NCBI GenBank assembly: GCA_012932295.1
Contig: JAAONU010000001.1
Coordinates: 19,716,120 to 19,780,119, forward strand
Direction: 5' to 3'
Length of the DNA stretch: 64,000 bases
DNA from: Cyclina sinensis
Lineage: Eukaryota > Mollusca > Bivalvia > Venerida > Veneridae
Below the pieces are notes generated by a model. It was not told the DNA's origin. It saw only the letters and a list, made by a program, of their open reading frames with translations, and did not search any database. This document shows, in pieces, positions 32,097 to 44,500 of the stretch. Position 1 is the first letter of the stretch. The number at the start of each line of letters is the position of its first letter. The position numbers were made by a program, and so were the translations under genes.

Positions 32097-33804
32097 TACA
32101 AACACAACATTTTTCAACCATATGTTTTGCATAACATGGAGGAGAGAGAGAAAAAACAGAGCGAGACACAAGGAAAGAGAGACAAATGTAGAAAAACATA
32201 TGGAAAGGAGAGAAAGAAGGTAAAACAGAAAGATCTAATGACTAAAAGAAAGAAAGAAAGAAAAATAAAAAGAAGGTAGAAAGAATGATGTTTTAGGACA
32301 ATTGGTCACACACAAACAGATTCTCGCCGCATAATTCGGGTAAAAAAGGTTCAAAAAACTTAGCCTGTCCCCTTTTTATCCAATTCCAACTACGAGAATA
32401 AAGAAAGAAGGAACAGACTAAAAAACTAGGACGGAAAGAAAGGAGGAAACATGAAAGAGAAAAGAAGAGTGTGTAAGAAGAAAAGACAGTAGGAAGGAAG
32501 GAAAAAACGCATCTACATTAATAAAGTTACTTTTCAAAACCAACTGACGCCTACAGACGTTTTAAGAAAGATTGAAAAAAAAGAAATTTGTTTCAAAACA
32601 TTGCTGCCTCATTGCAAATATATGTATGCAGCATCGCCGAATAAATCGCGCAAAACCCCGTCTTGAGAAAATAAACATAGGAAGAAAGAAAAGAAAGAAA
32701 GAGAAAAGTAAAGGAAAGAAAGAAAGAAAGGTAGAAAAGAAGAAAAATGCACCTGTAGGAATAATAAAGTTAACTTAGTCTGCTCTTTCACTCTCTGAAG
32801 CCTGTAGCCCGCCAACGTTTTTGACCGAAATGCCAGCGTTGCTGCATATTTCTGTGGGAAGTAATTTTCATAAATCGGGCAAAAATGCCGTCTTAAAAGA
32901 AATGAAAAGAGTGCGCGGACCTTTCTAAGTGAATGCAAATACAAGAAAAAAAATTAGGAAAGAAAGAAAGAAAAGACAATGAAAATAGTTAGAAAAAGAA
33001 AGAACAAAATTTTAGAAGTTGTATCCCTCACCAAAGGGCGATACTTTACCGTCTTAAACAGAAACAAACCTTAGACTGGCCTTTTTTCTATGCATTTGCT
33101 AATACAAAAATACAAAAAAACAGAAGAAGTAGACTCAAGAAACAGAAAAAAGGGACTGTAATTTTTCTTAATGCATGCTGAAAAAAATTTCACCCGTTTT
33201 CAGGCCTAAACTAGAATTTTACATTATAAAAATTCTTTACGTAAATACAAAATACAACTGCCAATCTTTGGTGCATAACATGATTTGCAACTATACAGAT
33301 TTCTTATTGAAAAAGACCATTTTAGCTTTTAAGCGACGGATTGTTGACAAAAATGGTCTGCGAAAGAGCAAAAAACAGGTGCGCGATGACGTAGTATCTT
33401 ACCATTTTTGGAACTGAGAGTCCCTGCGTTGACAACGGCGGCAATATCTTGTCTTACTCTGCGTACCATTGTAATTTCGATAACTTCCCTTTATCATTTG
33501 TTTATACAGCCTTTATAACGATATAATGCGATTGTTTATGATACGATAACATACTAATACGTTTTTATGTTAAAGTATTACGTGTATGCAGAAACATCAA
33601 GGACGTTTGTTCTATATTAGAAGATAGGCATAGCTAATTATGAATGCAGTCGATTTATCTTTATCTAAAGAACTACCATCTTCAATGACATGTGGTAACA
33701 TAATACAACCACATTACTTCTATCAGACAGATAACATACATTAAAAGCAAACTGCAAAGTATTCGCTGAAGCAAATGCCAATAACCTTTCCATTGACAAC
33801 AGTA

Positions 33805-34404
33805 TCAATCGCCACAGCCTTTGTACATTTGGTTATTGCCGGCTGCGTATCTATGGAAATGGAAACTTTCACACTGGTGGCTTTCTGTCACAGTTGACAT
33901 TTGACCGTAATCGTAAACTGTAATTATAACAGTCACTTTCAGCTGGAAATAGAAAAGAAGAGTCGGCAACCCCAGAACAGCGTGATATTTTTAATTGTCC
34001 ATATTTCTAGGGAAACCCGAAATTGCTTACAAGCTCAGAATGTTCATGAAGGATTTCTTGAATATTTGTAAACTGAAATTCGATTTTACATGTACACTGC
34101 TTTATTTTTTCGTATAATTATTTTGTGCATATATTGGCTGAAAAAAAAATCAATATGAAACAGAAGATAAAAAAAAAACACTTAACGTTTTCCTGAGGAG
34201 TAGCAACCAGTGCTTATCTAACGTAATTAAGCTTACCTTGTCTAATATGGCAGCTCATCCCCGATCGATTCTCACACCCAGACACTGACGTCAGAATTGT
34301 ACCTAAACTATAGCAGTCTTTCTCTTTCCTGCCGCAGAAGAAACTCGAACATTCGTCAGCCTGTTTGCATCTGTCAGCACAAGAAGATAGCCATGAGTAC
34401 ATAC
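33805..34404 (-). CDS. 3' end of a secreted Cys-rich, PAN/apple-like protein (partial)
   Basis: Two exons join in phase 1: 34404-34237 (acceptor TTTACAG, donor GTAAGC) and 33917-33805 (acceptor ATTACAG, stop TGA at 33805). The first encodes 'SSCADRCKQADECSSFFCGR' and 'KEKDCYSLGTIL'; the C-x3-C-x5-C-x-x-F...C-x-L spacing resembles the PAN/apple domain, common in secreted molluscan proteins. The second encodes 'MSTVTESHQCESFHFHRYAA' and ends 'NNQMYKGCGD'. The first exon is phase 1-1 at both ends, typical of shuffled extracellular domains. Upstream exons with a signal peptide were not found; a LINE fills 34.9-36.2 kb. Both exons lack homology strong enough to name the protein, and it could be a relic. 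Confidence 0.45.
34237..34404 (-). CDS. PAN/apple-like exon (phase 1-1)
   Basis: 168 nt between TTTACAG and a strong GTAAGC donor, fully open in the required phase, with six or more cysteines in an extracellular-type spacing. Immediately upstream (12 bases) lies a 134-bp LINE fragment. Confidence 0.5.
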
Positions 34405-34415
34405 CTGTAAACGAC

Positions 34416-34549
34416 TCTATTCTGTGAGTGGGATATTTCTTCCATGGGTGCCGTACGGTTGAGCAGTATTCGACCTGTGGTCTTACATATGTTTTGTTTG
34501 CTGCTTCTTTGAGTTGTTTGTTTTGTGTTTTGAAGTTTCGTCTGATGAA
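34416..34549 (-). mobile_element. 134-bp LINE fragment, duplicate of 34942-35075
   Basis: By eye identical over 134 bases to part of the neighbouring LINE at 34942-35075 (minus-strand peptide 'RNFKTQNKQLKEAANKTYVR'). Sequence on both sides then diverges at once. It must be a recent local copy or gene conversion, or an assembly duplication. Confidence 0.85.
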
Positions 34550-34859
34550 ACTGCTCTCCACAGCCCATTGCAAAATAAACTGTATTGCTCTCTGTCTGTA
34601 CCGACAACAACAACAACGACTTCAAATTATTACTACCAAAAGTCAATAATGACTATACTTGGCAGGCGCGTGTCAGGAACATTAAAATTGTAAAATAATA
34701 ACAAATAAAACAGGATTTTACTAAAGATCTTACTTAAACAATTATTTTGAACATTTAAAATCCATAAAACTTGTTCAGTCCACTGATAAAAGCTGGCACT
34801 GATTGACACACATTGACCGGGATTGCTTGGTTTCGTCTTTACTCTAGTGCTGACCATTT

Positions 34860-36245
34860 TAATTCCGTAATCATGGGTGTTACACTGCTTGTATAGTGGT
34901 AATCATTGTGAATATACGTTGCAGCTGACCTCTGGACCATTTCTATTCTGTGAGTGGGATATTTCTTCCATGGGTGCCGTACGGTTGAGCAGTATTCGAC
35001 CTGTGGTCTTACATATGTTTTGTTTGCTGCTTCTTTGAGTTGTTTGTTTTGTGTTTTGAAGTTTCGTCTGATGAATCTTAAGCTGTTTTTGCTTTGTTTG
35101 AGATGTTGTTTGTGTGGGATGACCAGTTCAGGTTACTACTTATAGTAACTCCTAAGTATTTTGCATTTCCTGTGGTTTTCAAAATAGTGCTGTGTAGGGT
35201 GTAGGGAAAGATGACTTGTTTCCTTTTCCTGTGTATTCTGAGGACTTCACACTTGTCTGGGTTGCATTCCATTGACCAACCCTTTTCCCATATTTCAATG
35301 TTGTGCAAATCGTTTTGTAAGCTTTGTGCTAATGCTTGTAATTATATTTATTAAATAAACTATGGTGTTCTCCGCATAAACTATGGTATCGTCCGCAAAT
35401 AGACGCACCCGGCTCCTGACACTTCCTGGTAGGTATTTGATGTATGTGAAAAAGAGACACGGACCTAAGACCGATCCCTGAGGAACACCAGAAAGCACAG
35501 GGAGCCCGTCGGAGACCTTGTTTTCGACTAATACTTGTTGTGATCTGTTTTTGAGAATGTTTTGTATCCATGAACTGATGTGTGTGTGAACTCCTATGTG
35601 TTTCAGCTTGTGTATGAGTTTGCGGTGGTCGACTTTGTCATATGCTTTACTGAAGTCCATGACAATGACATTAGTTTGTTGACCTTGATCTATGTTGTCA
35701 GCTACTTCTTTCGTAAAGCCGATGAGCTAGGTCTCACAGCTATGTTTTGACCTCAATCCATATTGCTGGGGGGCAAAGTATGTTGTGTGTGTGCCAAAGT
35801 AATCCATCATGTTTGAAACAATGATGTGTTCCATTAGTTTTGATGCTATACATGTGAGTGATATTAGTCTTGAAATTCTAGGTTTTGATTTTGACCCTTT
35901 CTGTATGCCGGTGTGATGATGGCATGTGTTTTCAATACTTAAAAAAAATGCATGTGTCTAGTGATCTTTGGAATATGATTCTGAGGATTTGTGCTATATC
36001 TGTGTGTAGTTCTTTGAGTAACCTAGGTGGGATCTCATCTGGACCTTGGGCTTTATGTGGGTTTAGTCCTGTCAATAACTTATCAACTCCTTGAACTGAT
36101 ATGGATATGGGAGCCATGGGTGGGTGACCAAGTGGTGACATTCATCTTTTAGCTATTTGCTTAAGGCTGAGTGGCGAAGGCTTTGAGAAGACTGATTCAA
36201 ATTGTTTATTTGATATATTGACCTTCGACACTAGGTCACTCCGAG
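34860..36245 (-). mobile_element. degenerate non-LTR retrotransposon (reverse transcriptase)
   Basis: On the minus strand, broken frames carry the reverse-transcriptase core in order: 'LNPHKAQGPDEIPPRLLKEL', 'MDFSKAYDKVDHRKLIHKLK', 'SGVPQGSVLGPCLFF', catalytic 'RLFADDTIVYA', then 'WSMECNPDKCEVLRIHRKRK' and 'GNAKYLGVTISSNLNWSSHT', ending near 'TELKWSALE'. Several frameshifts and stops make it inactive. No endonuclease domain is present, so it is 5'-truncated. It resembles the Jockey/CR1-like clades of LINEs; clade is not determined. Confidence 0.9.
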
Positions 36246-37347
36246 TATGACCGTCAGCCCTGCGATCTACCCCTGAACCACGGTGCCTACCTGTGTTTAA
36301 GGGATGTGGAAAACACAAAAAATGGTGAACTACAATAAATAAATAAATAAATAAGACGTGACGAGATGCGACAAATTATGTCATTCTACAAAAAACGTAA
36401 CATTATTCTTTAGCTCTATAATAATGCACGTACGCCATATTTAGATAATGAAATGATCGTTCACTTGAGTACTGCAGATTTGTTTTACACGAACACTAAA
36501 TGGTGCATTTTACACAATATTATTTAAAACAAACTTTTCCCAGGGCAAATAACAGTCGAGATGTACATGTAACATAATAACTTAAAAATTGATCTGATAA
36601 AACTATTAATTATAACCATCTTCCTCGACATCAATATCAACATCATTATCATTCTATATTCGTCATCAAAAACCGTCATTGTCATCATCACCGTCAGTAT
36701 CATGGTGCTATCAATGTGCATAAGGAATACTTCACTAGATATGTAGTCTCTCTATTGATATTTATATAATCAAACTTCGCAAAGCATTCAAGCATATTGT
36801 TCATTTGGTGGTTAAGCATTCTTTGGGTTAATTAACAGATCAAAAGTTATCCGAATTTCTAAAAATCTGTTTAAAGGGGAGATCACTGCGAAGACAACTG
36901 ACTGAAAAGTAGAAGTTTATATTAATTTAAAGGTTTGGACTATTGAAACAAACTTGACACATTCAGCAGATACTGAGATATTTTTATGTTTGGGCAGTAC
37001 AGATGTCGAAACAGCAACAGACAAAAGAATAAACAATTATTTATACTAATGTCTGATAGTTTCACTTTCACTAGTTTCAGCAAGGCAAACTGAAAGTGAT
37101 AGTCAAGAACATATATATGTACTGCATCCATGTATTTGGAGTAAAATCCATTCATCCAAGTAGCAGTCCTCCACAGGATTCAAGGTTTCCCACCTTTGTA
37201 ATGCATTCTTGAACATACCCTGCTCTACTTGCTTAGTTGATGAATTTATAATATTTGAATGTTCTTAACTTTAAGCTGGTTCACACTTGTAGCTAGATGA
37301 TAATAATTGTGCAAGCAAGCAGTTTCAAATATTCAGTATCTCGATAT

Positions 37348-37407
<60 letters not shown>

Positions 37408-38369
37408 CAAGTCAGACTGTCTACTTGAAACACAAGTCAGTTTGGTTCCTGTAGAATCTGCATATGTTATGTCAGTAACATGTAATTTTTCTTTTTATCT
37501 TGTATTTTCCAGTCTGAACATGTATCATTTCACTAGATCAATCACATAGTGAAGTTATTTTCTGTCTGATCCACAAGCTAGCAAAGAAGTCAAGTTTAAG
37601 ACTTACCATCAGAAAGTAGTCATTATCCCAAAAAGTCAAAAAGTATTCGACTGGAAAGTCTAGATGTACCCAAATTAAGAAGTCAAGGCATACACATACC
37701 TTATTTACTCAACAAAAATGTATGTATCTCGATAAGCAAATAATTCAGATACATGTTAAAAGAATGATTGATAAAAGTTGGAAAGGTGTCGCACTGGAAA
37801 ATAGGTCTAAGGAAGAACTGAAAAAGAAATAGTTTTTAACTCATTCATATCAATAAAAATACTTCCTAATTTTAAATGAATAAGTTGTTTGTTAAATAAC
37901 AGTTTACCAGTTAAAGGTCTTTGAACTGTACCAGGCCTATCAGTCTCCACACTTGGTATATTGAATGCACTTTTCAGAAGTGAGAATAACTTAATTATTA
38001 AAAGCAACTTTAAAGAACTGTTGGAAAAATTGTCCACTGGTATGATTCTTTTCTGGAACTAAACTTCCTGTGTTTAGACTGTTAATAATGATTTTTAAAT
38101 TGCATTACGGGTAATCAGCCTAATATAGATGTAGGTATGTAGTGACATCTACATTGGGTATGTGTTTTTCTTTACATTTGGGTATGTCTTGACAATATTT
38201 TATGGGGTACATCATGCACATATATAATACAATTTTTTATGAGGAGATTGTTACATAGAGCTGTAACAAATAACCACTCGTTTTGTTATACATAGAATTT
38301 ACATTATCAAACTTTTTATGTTTGCTAGTTTGCTACGCTATGACCTGAAGCATCGTTGTTTTCAGAAGA
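36246..38369. other. intergenic region upstream of the JmjC gene
   Basis: Contains a (TA)n tract at 37347-37405, an AAAT repeat at 36338-36356 and a CAT-rich stretch near 36620-36710. No supportable exon was found. The missing 5' exons of the PAN-like gene could lie here but were not recognised. Confidence 0.5.
37347..37405 (+). repeat. (TA)n microsatellite
   Basis: About 29 TA dinucleotides in a row with only minor interruption at the left edge. Confidence 0.97.
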
Positions 38370-38534
38370 ATGGACCCAGATAATGTGGTTACGAGTGAAG
38401 AAATCATTGAAGCTATCAGTGAATGGCCTGTTGTTGACAACAGTCATGGATTGTATATTTCATCAACAGATAAGATTCATAACCCAGGGTCAGTCTCCAG
38501 TTTCTTCTTAAGAAATGTTGGAAAAGTAAAGAAG
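38370..38534 (+). CDS. JmjC gene exon 1
   Basis: ATG at 38370 after an in-frame-neutral 5' UTR; donor GTAATT, phase 0. Begins 'MDPDNVVTSEEIIEAISEWP', with 'GLYISSTDKIHNPGSVSSFF' further on. Confidence 0.8.
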
Positions 38535-41500
38535 GTAATTTGTATCTACTGTACATGTATTTTGTATGAAGCCTGATCAATAAACAACCATGTGCATAAG
38601 GTTATATAAAATAAATGCTGTGTGTTATGTTTTCAAGGACTGCCACTTGGCACTAAGACACTTAATAAACTATGAAGTGTCAGAAACAAAAATTGTATAG
38701 AAACAGTTCTGTTGCAAAAAATATAACATTTAAATGTGATGTGAAACATTGAGATGAAGTGACTGTGTTGGAAACAAAAAATAGATTCGTAATGACTCGG
38801 TTGCTTAAAACAGTCATTAAAAGAAATACGAAACATTGGCATATGTATCAAATACTGTATTTTAGGTTACAGAGAAGCCAGTTTATGATGAGAATGAGGA
38901 AGATCTCGCAGACACTGCTTTGGCTAAATGGTGGAGGAAAACAGGAAAGCAACTGTTCAGCCCTGACACTGTTCCTAACAGTGAGAATCCAAACACAATT
39001 ATCAGTTTTATAACAGGGTAGGTTTAATAAAAATATTGATGTTTTAGACCAATTTAGAAATGTTTTCGTGGAAATTGAACACACCGTTGTGTTTCTTTGT
39101 GTTCATTTTGTCAACTCATTAAGAAAGTTTTATTAATTCAGCACTTCATACTTTCACAGAGCTTGACCAAGTTTCCTTGATTCCTAGTTAGCATGCAGTT
39201 ATCGTTTACAGTTGTGTAGAAGCATCAGATCAAAACTGAAACCTGATTTACCAAAACTTCTTTGATTATGACCATAGTGTTGTTGTGGGTTTTTTTTTTG
39301 TTAAAAGGCTGTTGACATGACTACTGACTCACAGAATTCAGATTAAAAATGCTTTTCTTTAGAATTAAAGAGAAATTAATATACTACGAAAAAAGCATTA
39401 CATGTATTTTATATTTATATACATTATAAAAACTGAAGAAAAAAGAATTTGATTTGAACAGGATTCAAACCCATGCCCTTCAGTTCAGTAAAATAAGGGG
39501 TAGCAACCTAGACAACTGAGCCACTGTCACATGTCCTTTACTAGTGTCAAAATTAACAATATAAACAAAGTATCTACCTCATGACTAACAGGGTAAATTT
39601 TTTACCGATAAAAATGTGGACAACTTTATAGTATGATGTGTTTCTGTAACAAAAAGTGAGACAGTTACAGAGTCTTTAATGTTTACATTTTTAGCAGTGA
39701 GCAAAAATTAAAGAGAAATTTTAGAATAAAGATATTTATTTGGGAGTAATAATGTATTGATATTCCAATTTACAGTGTTGTTGGTATTTCTTTGTAATAT
39801 GTTTATCACTTTTCCCAGTCTCGTCTGAAGTCTGTTTGGAGTGCTGGTTTTCCAAATATGTTGTTGTTTCTGAATTTGTGTTTCTCTGCAAGGACATTTT
39901 TAACATTTTTGTAAACAGAGGGAAGACTTTTGTTCAAGGAAATTACTTTACTGTAGAAGAAATTACTTTACTGTGGTGGAAATTACTTTAGCATAGAGAA
40001 AATTTCTTTAGCATAGAGGAAATTACTTTACTGTGAGGGAAATTACTTTAGCATAGAGGAAATTACTTTACTGTGGGGGGAGTTACTTTAGCATAGAGGA
40101 AATTACTTTTCTATGAGGGAAATTACTTTAGCAGAGAGGAAATTACTTTAGCATAAAGGAAATTACTGGGAAGATAATAATCATTATGACATTACATATT
40201 TTATTTGTAAAAAAATGATGAAGACAGTTTTACATCCTAGTACAGATGAAGGGCTACAGTTTATGAAGGGGGAGATATCACGACTGAGGGATAAGATCTC
40301 CAAAGGATGTAAGAGCGCAAATGCCTCCTCAGCACTGTCATCCTACTATGAGAAACTTGGCAATCTCAGCCTGGCAAAAATGCACATAGAATCAGCTAAG
40401 GAGAAAAATCCTCAAGGTATTTCTTGATGTAATGTGTATACCAAACAGTTAACATTTCAGTTTAGAACTCTGAACTTGAAAACTAATATTTAAAAAAAAT
40501 ATGTTTTACCCAGTTTATTTATGACCCTGCAGAATTTCTAAAACTTGTTCAAGATACAGATTGTACAGTTTTATTTTTTTGTTCATAGACCAAGGTGCTC
40601 TATCAGAGATCAGCATCTGAACAGCTAACTGTAAACAAAGAGAATAAGTTTAAAGACCTTTTTCTAGGTATCAAATGATAGTTATTTTACAGTACGTCAA
40701 ATATAGTCTTAATTCAGATTCTTTGATATATTAATTTACATCTGATGTTTTGAAATTGGCTGATTTCCTTAGAATTCCAGATTACTTAATATGCTAAACA
40801 TAACACATCCAGCTCAGATACTGGGATACCCTCCTGTTCAGGTGATATCTTGAAATCTGGTTCACATTCCTGATTAATGTAAAATAGAAAATGAAGTAGA
40901 CAATAAAGATGAGATATGTTGTTCCTTTCACACTCTGGCTTCTATATCTGAAATTTTAGACAAGGAATTTGAGTGGCGGTTGAGACGATTGAAGAAAGCT
41001 ATACATTATAGACAGCAGCAGGAGGAGGCCTTGTCTCGGCTAGATCACGGCTCTGCCACACTTGTATCTCTACCTCAACCTAAACAGGTCAAGACCTGAA
41101 TTATTCTTTTTCATTGTTTCAAACGCGAGCTTAAATCAGGCTGTTTACACCCTTTCTAATAAAGGGATGTAACACTGCTGTTGATTGGTTATTTCCTTGG
41201 GCTAAAAGTTTGTTATCCAAACTTGTTCAGAAGTTTAATCACCAATTTGCTACACATACTCATATGGAAGTCTTATATGTTTGACATAATTTATATTGCA
41301 TGTTTAGAGCTGTTGGGAGTAATATGCTTGTGGACATGTAGGGATGTTGATCACCTACAGTGTTATATTTTAGTTTTTCTTCATATAGTTTATAAAATTA
41401 AATTATATTTTTTCTCATGATAGTTTAACAAGAATAAAACATAAATACTTCTTCTTTTCAGAAATAGAAAAACTGTTTGTTTACTAATACAATTGAACAG

Positions 41501-44500
41501 TTTTCATTAGATTAACAGTTTTTTTTTTGTATTCACACATTTGATGTCTTTTTAGGTTGAGAGGGTGCCTGTAAACAGCATGTCATTTAAAGATTTCTTC
41601 TTCAAGTATGCCTTAACAAGTACTCCAGTTGTCATAACTGGTGTAGTGGACAAAATGACTACAGTTCCTTGGACCTTACAACATATTTCAGATATTGCTG
41701 GTAAATACAATATGGTATTTATTGTTTGTGGTGCAGCACTTTCTTTTTGCTGTCAGTGTAACTGGAGAACATGATCTCCTATATAATAGATTTGAGGGAA
41801 TATGAAATTTATGAGATTCCATGTGCGTGCACATGGTGAGCTTTTCTGATGGCCCTGAGTCCATTGTTCGTCTGTGCATTGTGCGACATCAGCATTTCTT
41901 TTAGACAACAACTTCTCCTAAATTACTGGGTCAAAGTTGATGAAACTTGCCAGGGATATTGCTTGCATGAAGCTCTTACAAAGAAGTTCAAAGAAATCCA
42001 TTCCATGCAGAACTCTGGTTGCCATAGAAACAGAAAGGAAAAACTTGGAAAATCTTCTTGTCTGAAACCATACCGCCCAGAACTTAAATTATTATTATTT
42101 TACATACAGGTTTATGTGAAATCCTATACCAAGATTGTTAAAATTGTGTCCTATTGGGGTCATACCTGCAAGTTTAGACTTTTATATGCTGATATACTGG
42201 TATATATGGTATTAAGAAGTGTCAAATCAAACCTAGTTTTTATGCCCTCTGGAGCAAAGTGCATACAATGGCCTGCCCATTTGTCATAATAAAATGGCTT
42301 GTATTTCACCAAACTTTGTGTGAAGCTTGGGAAGAGATAAACATATTTTCAGGACCTTTGATTGTAAGATGTAAGATGAAGCAGCCTGTTTTCTGGGCTA
42401 TTTCACAGGAACCATAAAGTTTTGGTTGGGTAAAGGGAGCATTCTTTGCCTTACTAAAATAACCCAAATATTGGCAAAGCACATTAAATATGCATCCAAC
42501 TGAGCCACTATTAATCATGTTTATATCTTTTCATGTTACAGATTATAGATCCACAGTTACTCAAGAAATGTTTTGATAGTATTTCATTCCTTTAAACTTC
42601 TCACATCTCTCCTGATACTAGAAAGTTTGTTGTTAAAAATGATACAGTCTTGTACTGATTCTTCTGGGAATGATTGCCCAAAATCACTTTAACACAGTTA
42701 TAGCATTATGTATAATGTATTCATATATTTTGTTTGTATTCATTGACATTTATTCTCTTTGTTTGCAGGCGACTGTTCAGTGACCTTAAAAAAATGTGTC
42801 AGAGAGTCAGTACAATGGGCTCGCCTGGAAGACGCTACCACTGTGAAGGTCAAGGACTTTATCACCAGTCTCCATGGCAACCAATCATGTGACTATGACA
42901 AACTGTACTTGTTTGATTGGACTATACCTATACATTGTCCCCAGTTAGCATCAGAGCTAACAATACCAAAATATTTTGCAGGTATTTAGGATTATAACTT
43001 CTTTTCATCATTTTGAGTGTCGCATGCAAAATACAGGTCCCTGTGGCCAAGGTCAAGGTCACACACAGGTCAAATGTCACCCTTGTTTTATTTATATATT
43101 GTACATGAAATAGTAAACTTGTCATATGCACATAGTCAAGAGATAAATTAAATACTGGTAAAAGAGCAAGATGACAACTCTAGATGTTATTGATTTATGT
43201 AGTTATAAATAACATTGCATCCTATGTGGGGACAAACGCCATCAGGCAGAACAGAGTGGTTGTATTAGGTTGTGGGGGATAGAATAGGAGTTAACATTAG
43301 CTACTATATTTGCAGACAGAAAGGTATTTAACTAGCTTGGAAATTTCATTTTCTTGGGGTCTGGACTTCTTGTGTTGTAGCATAGTTTAGAAAGCTTTAT
43401 TCAAACTTGTATTGTTTGCCACTTTGACTTAAAGACCACTTGTTAAAAGAACTCTGTCTTGAAGAAAAGCAGAGTTAAAATCTAAAAGATACTGACCCAC
43501 AGATTAAAGCTGAAAAATATTTTCTATAAAATTAAAAATAAGTCAAATTTCTATACAACTTGAAAATTGGAAGAAAAAAATCATGCCTGCGAGTCTGAAA
43601 ACCATGCCCTTAGATTCATTAAAATATTTGGCAACAAGCTACATTTAACTTACTGTGCCAAAGACCCATTTCATTTTGGCATACTTAACTTACAATGTAA
43701 GGGAAGTCTTTACCTGTGACTGAAGATGTTACATGCTTATTGATTGAAATGAAAAATTCTGATTTGATTCCTTGACAAAAAATGTCAGAAACTAAAGTTT
43801 TGGTAAGTTCTTCACAAAATCTTTTAGAATTTCCATATGTACATTGAATGAACCTTTTCTTTTTATGCATCAGTAAATGATGTTTGAGGCAATCATTTTA
43901 AACAGTCTGGGACTATAGGTCATGTGTTTTCAGAGATAGGTGAACTAAAGTTATATTGTGATTGCATGCCGTTCCACACAGTGTGAATTGCATTGTATTT
44001 ATATTCAGGTGACTTTCTACAGAGAACAGCCCCAGGCACTCTGTACAAGGACAGCTGGCCTAGTTTGTTTATAGCTCCTGCAGGTCTATTTAGTGAGTTA
44101 CATGTGGATGCCTTTGGTTCAAACTTCTGGATGGCTTTGTTTGAGGGTAGAAAAAGGTAGGCATAAAATGGTTGATCTCATGAAACCAAAATATGAGTTA
44201 TTATCTCCTTTTGTGAAATCTTATAATTCCTAGTGTTCAAGAACAGGCCTGTAACAATTTGAAAATTGTTGTTTTAATTGTATGGACAGATCTTATAAAA
44301 AAAAATGTTGTCTTTTTTCTGCTGAGTAAATCATAAAATGTAATTTGTATACAATAAATACAATACAAGTTAATTTCAAAGATGTTGGATGTACATATAT
44401 AGTGATGGAAGTTTGACTCATAGACATCAAACATTTTTTTGTTCAAGTAGAATGGGCATATATTTGGTTAGTACATGTATATAGTTTCAAGTTTATGATG

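Larger units (their letters stand above)
31573..33804. other. FADD upstream region, purine-rich and microsatellite-rich
   Basis: Holds a CT/CA microsatellite block, an inverted repeat at 31893-32096 and several GAAA-rich tracts (about 32140-32300, 32400-32510, 32680-32750, 32960-33010). A weak exon-like segment sits at 33403-33469 on the minus strand: ATG at 33469, open for 22 codons to GTAAGA. No gene could be assigned to it. Confidence 0.5.

Noticed and set aside
32079..32944. Lys/Arg-rich frames in the GAAA tracts
   Set aside because: Purine-rich simple sequence; no conserved domain.
33403..33469. Short minus-strand first exon starting ATG at 33469 and ending at GTAAGA
   Set aside because: Open for only 22 codons with no homology and no matching acceptor partner; kept only as a remark in the FADD upstream region.
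33805..33807. UGA as selenocysteine in the last PAN-like exon
   Set aside because: Sequence after the TGA is Cys-rich for a few codons, but no SECIS-like hairpin was recognised and an ordinary stop is simpler.
41849..42289. 146-codon plus-strand frame in a JmjC intron
   Set aside because: Overlaps repeat-like text and matches no protein family; the JmjC exons on both sides splice across it in phase.
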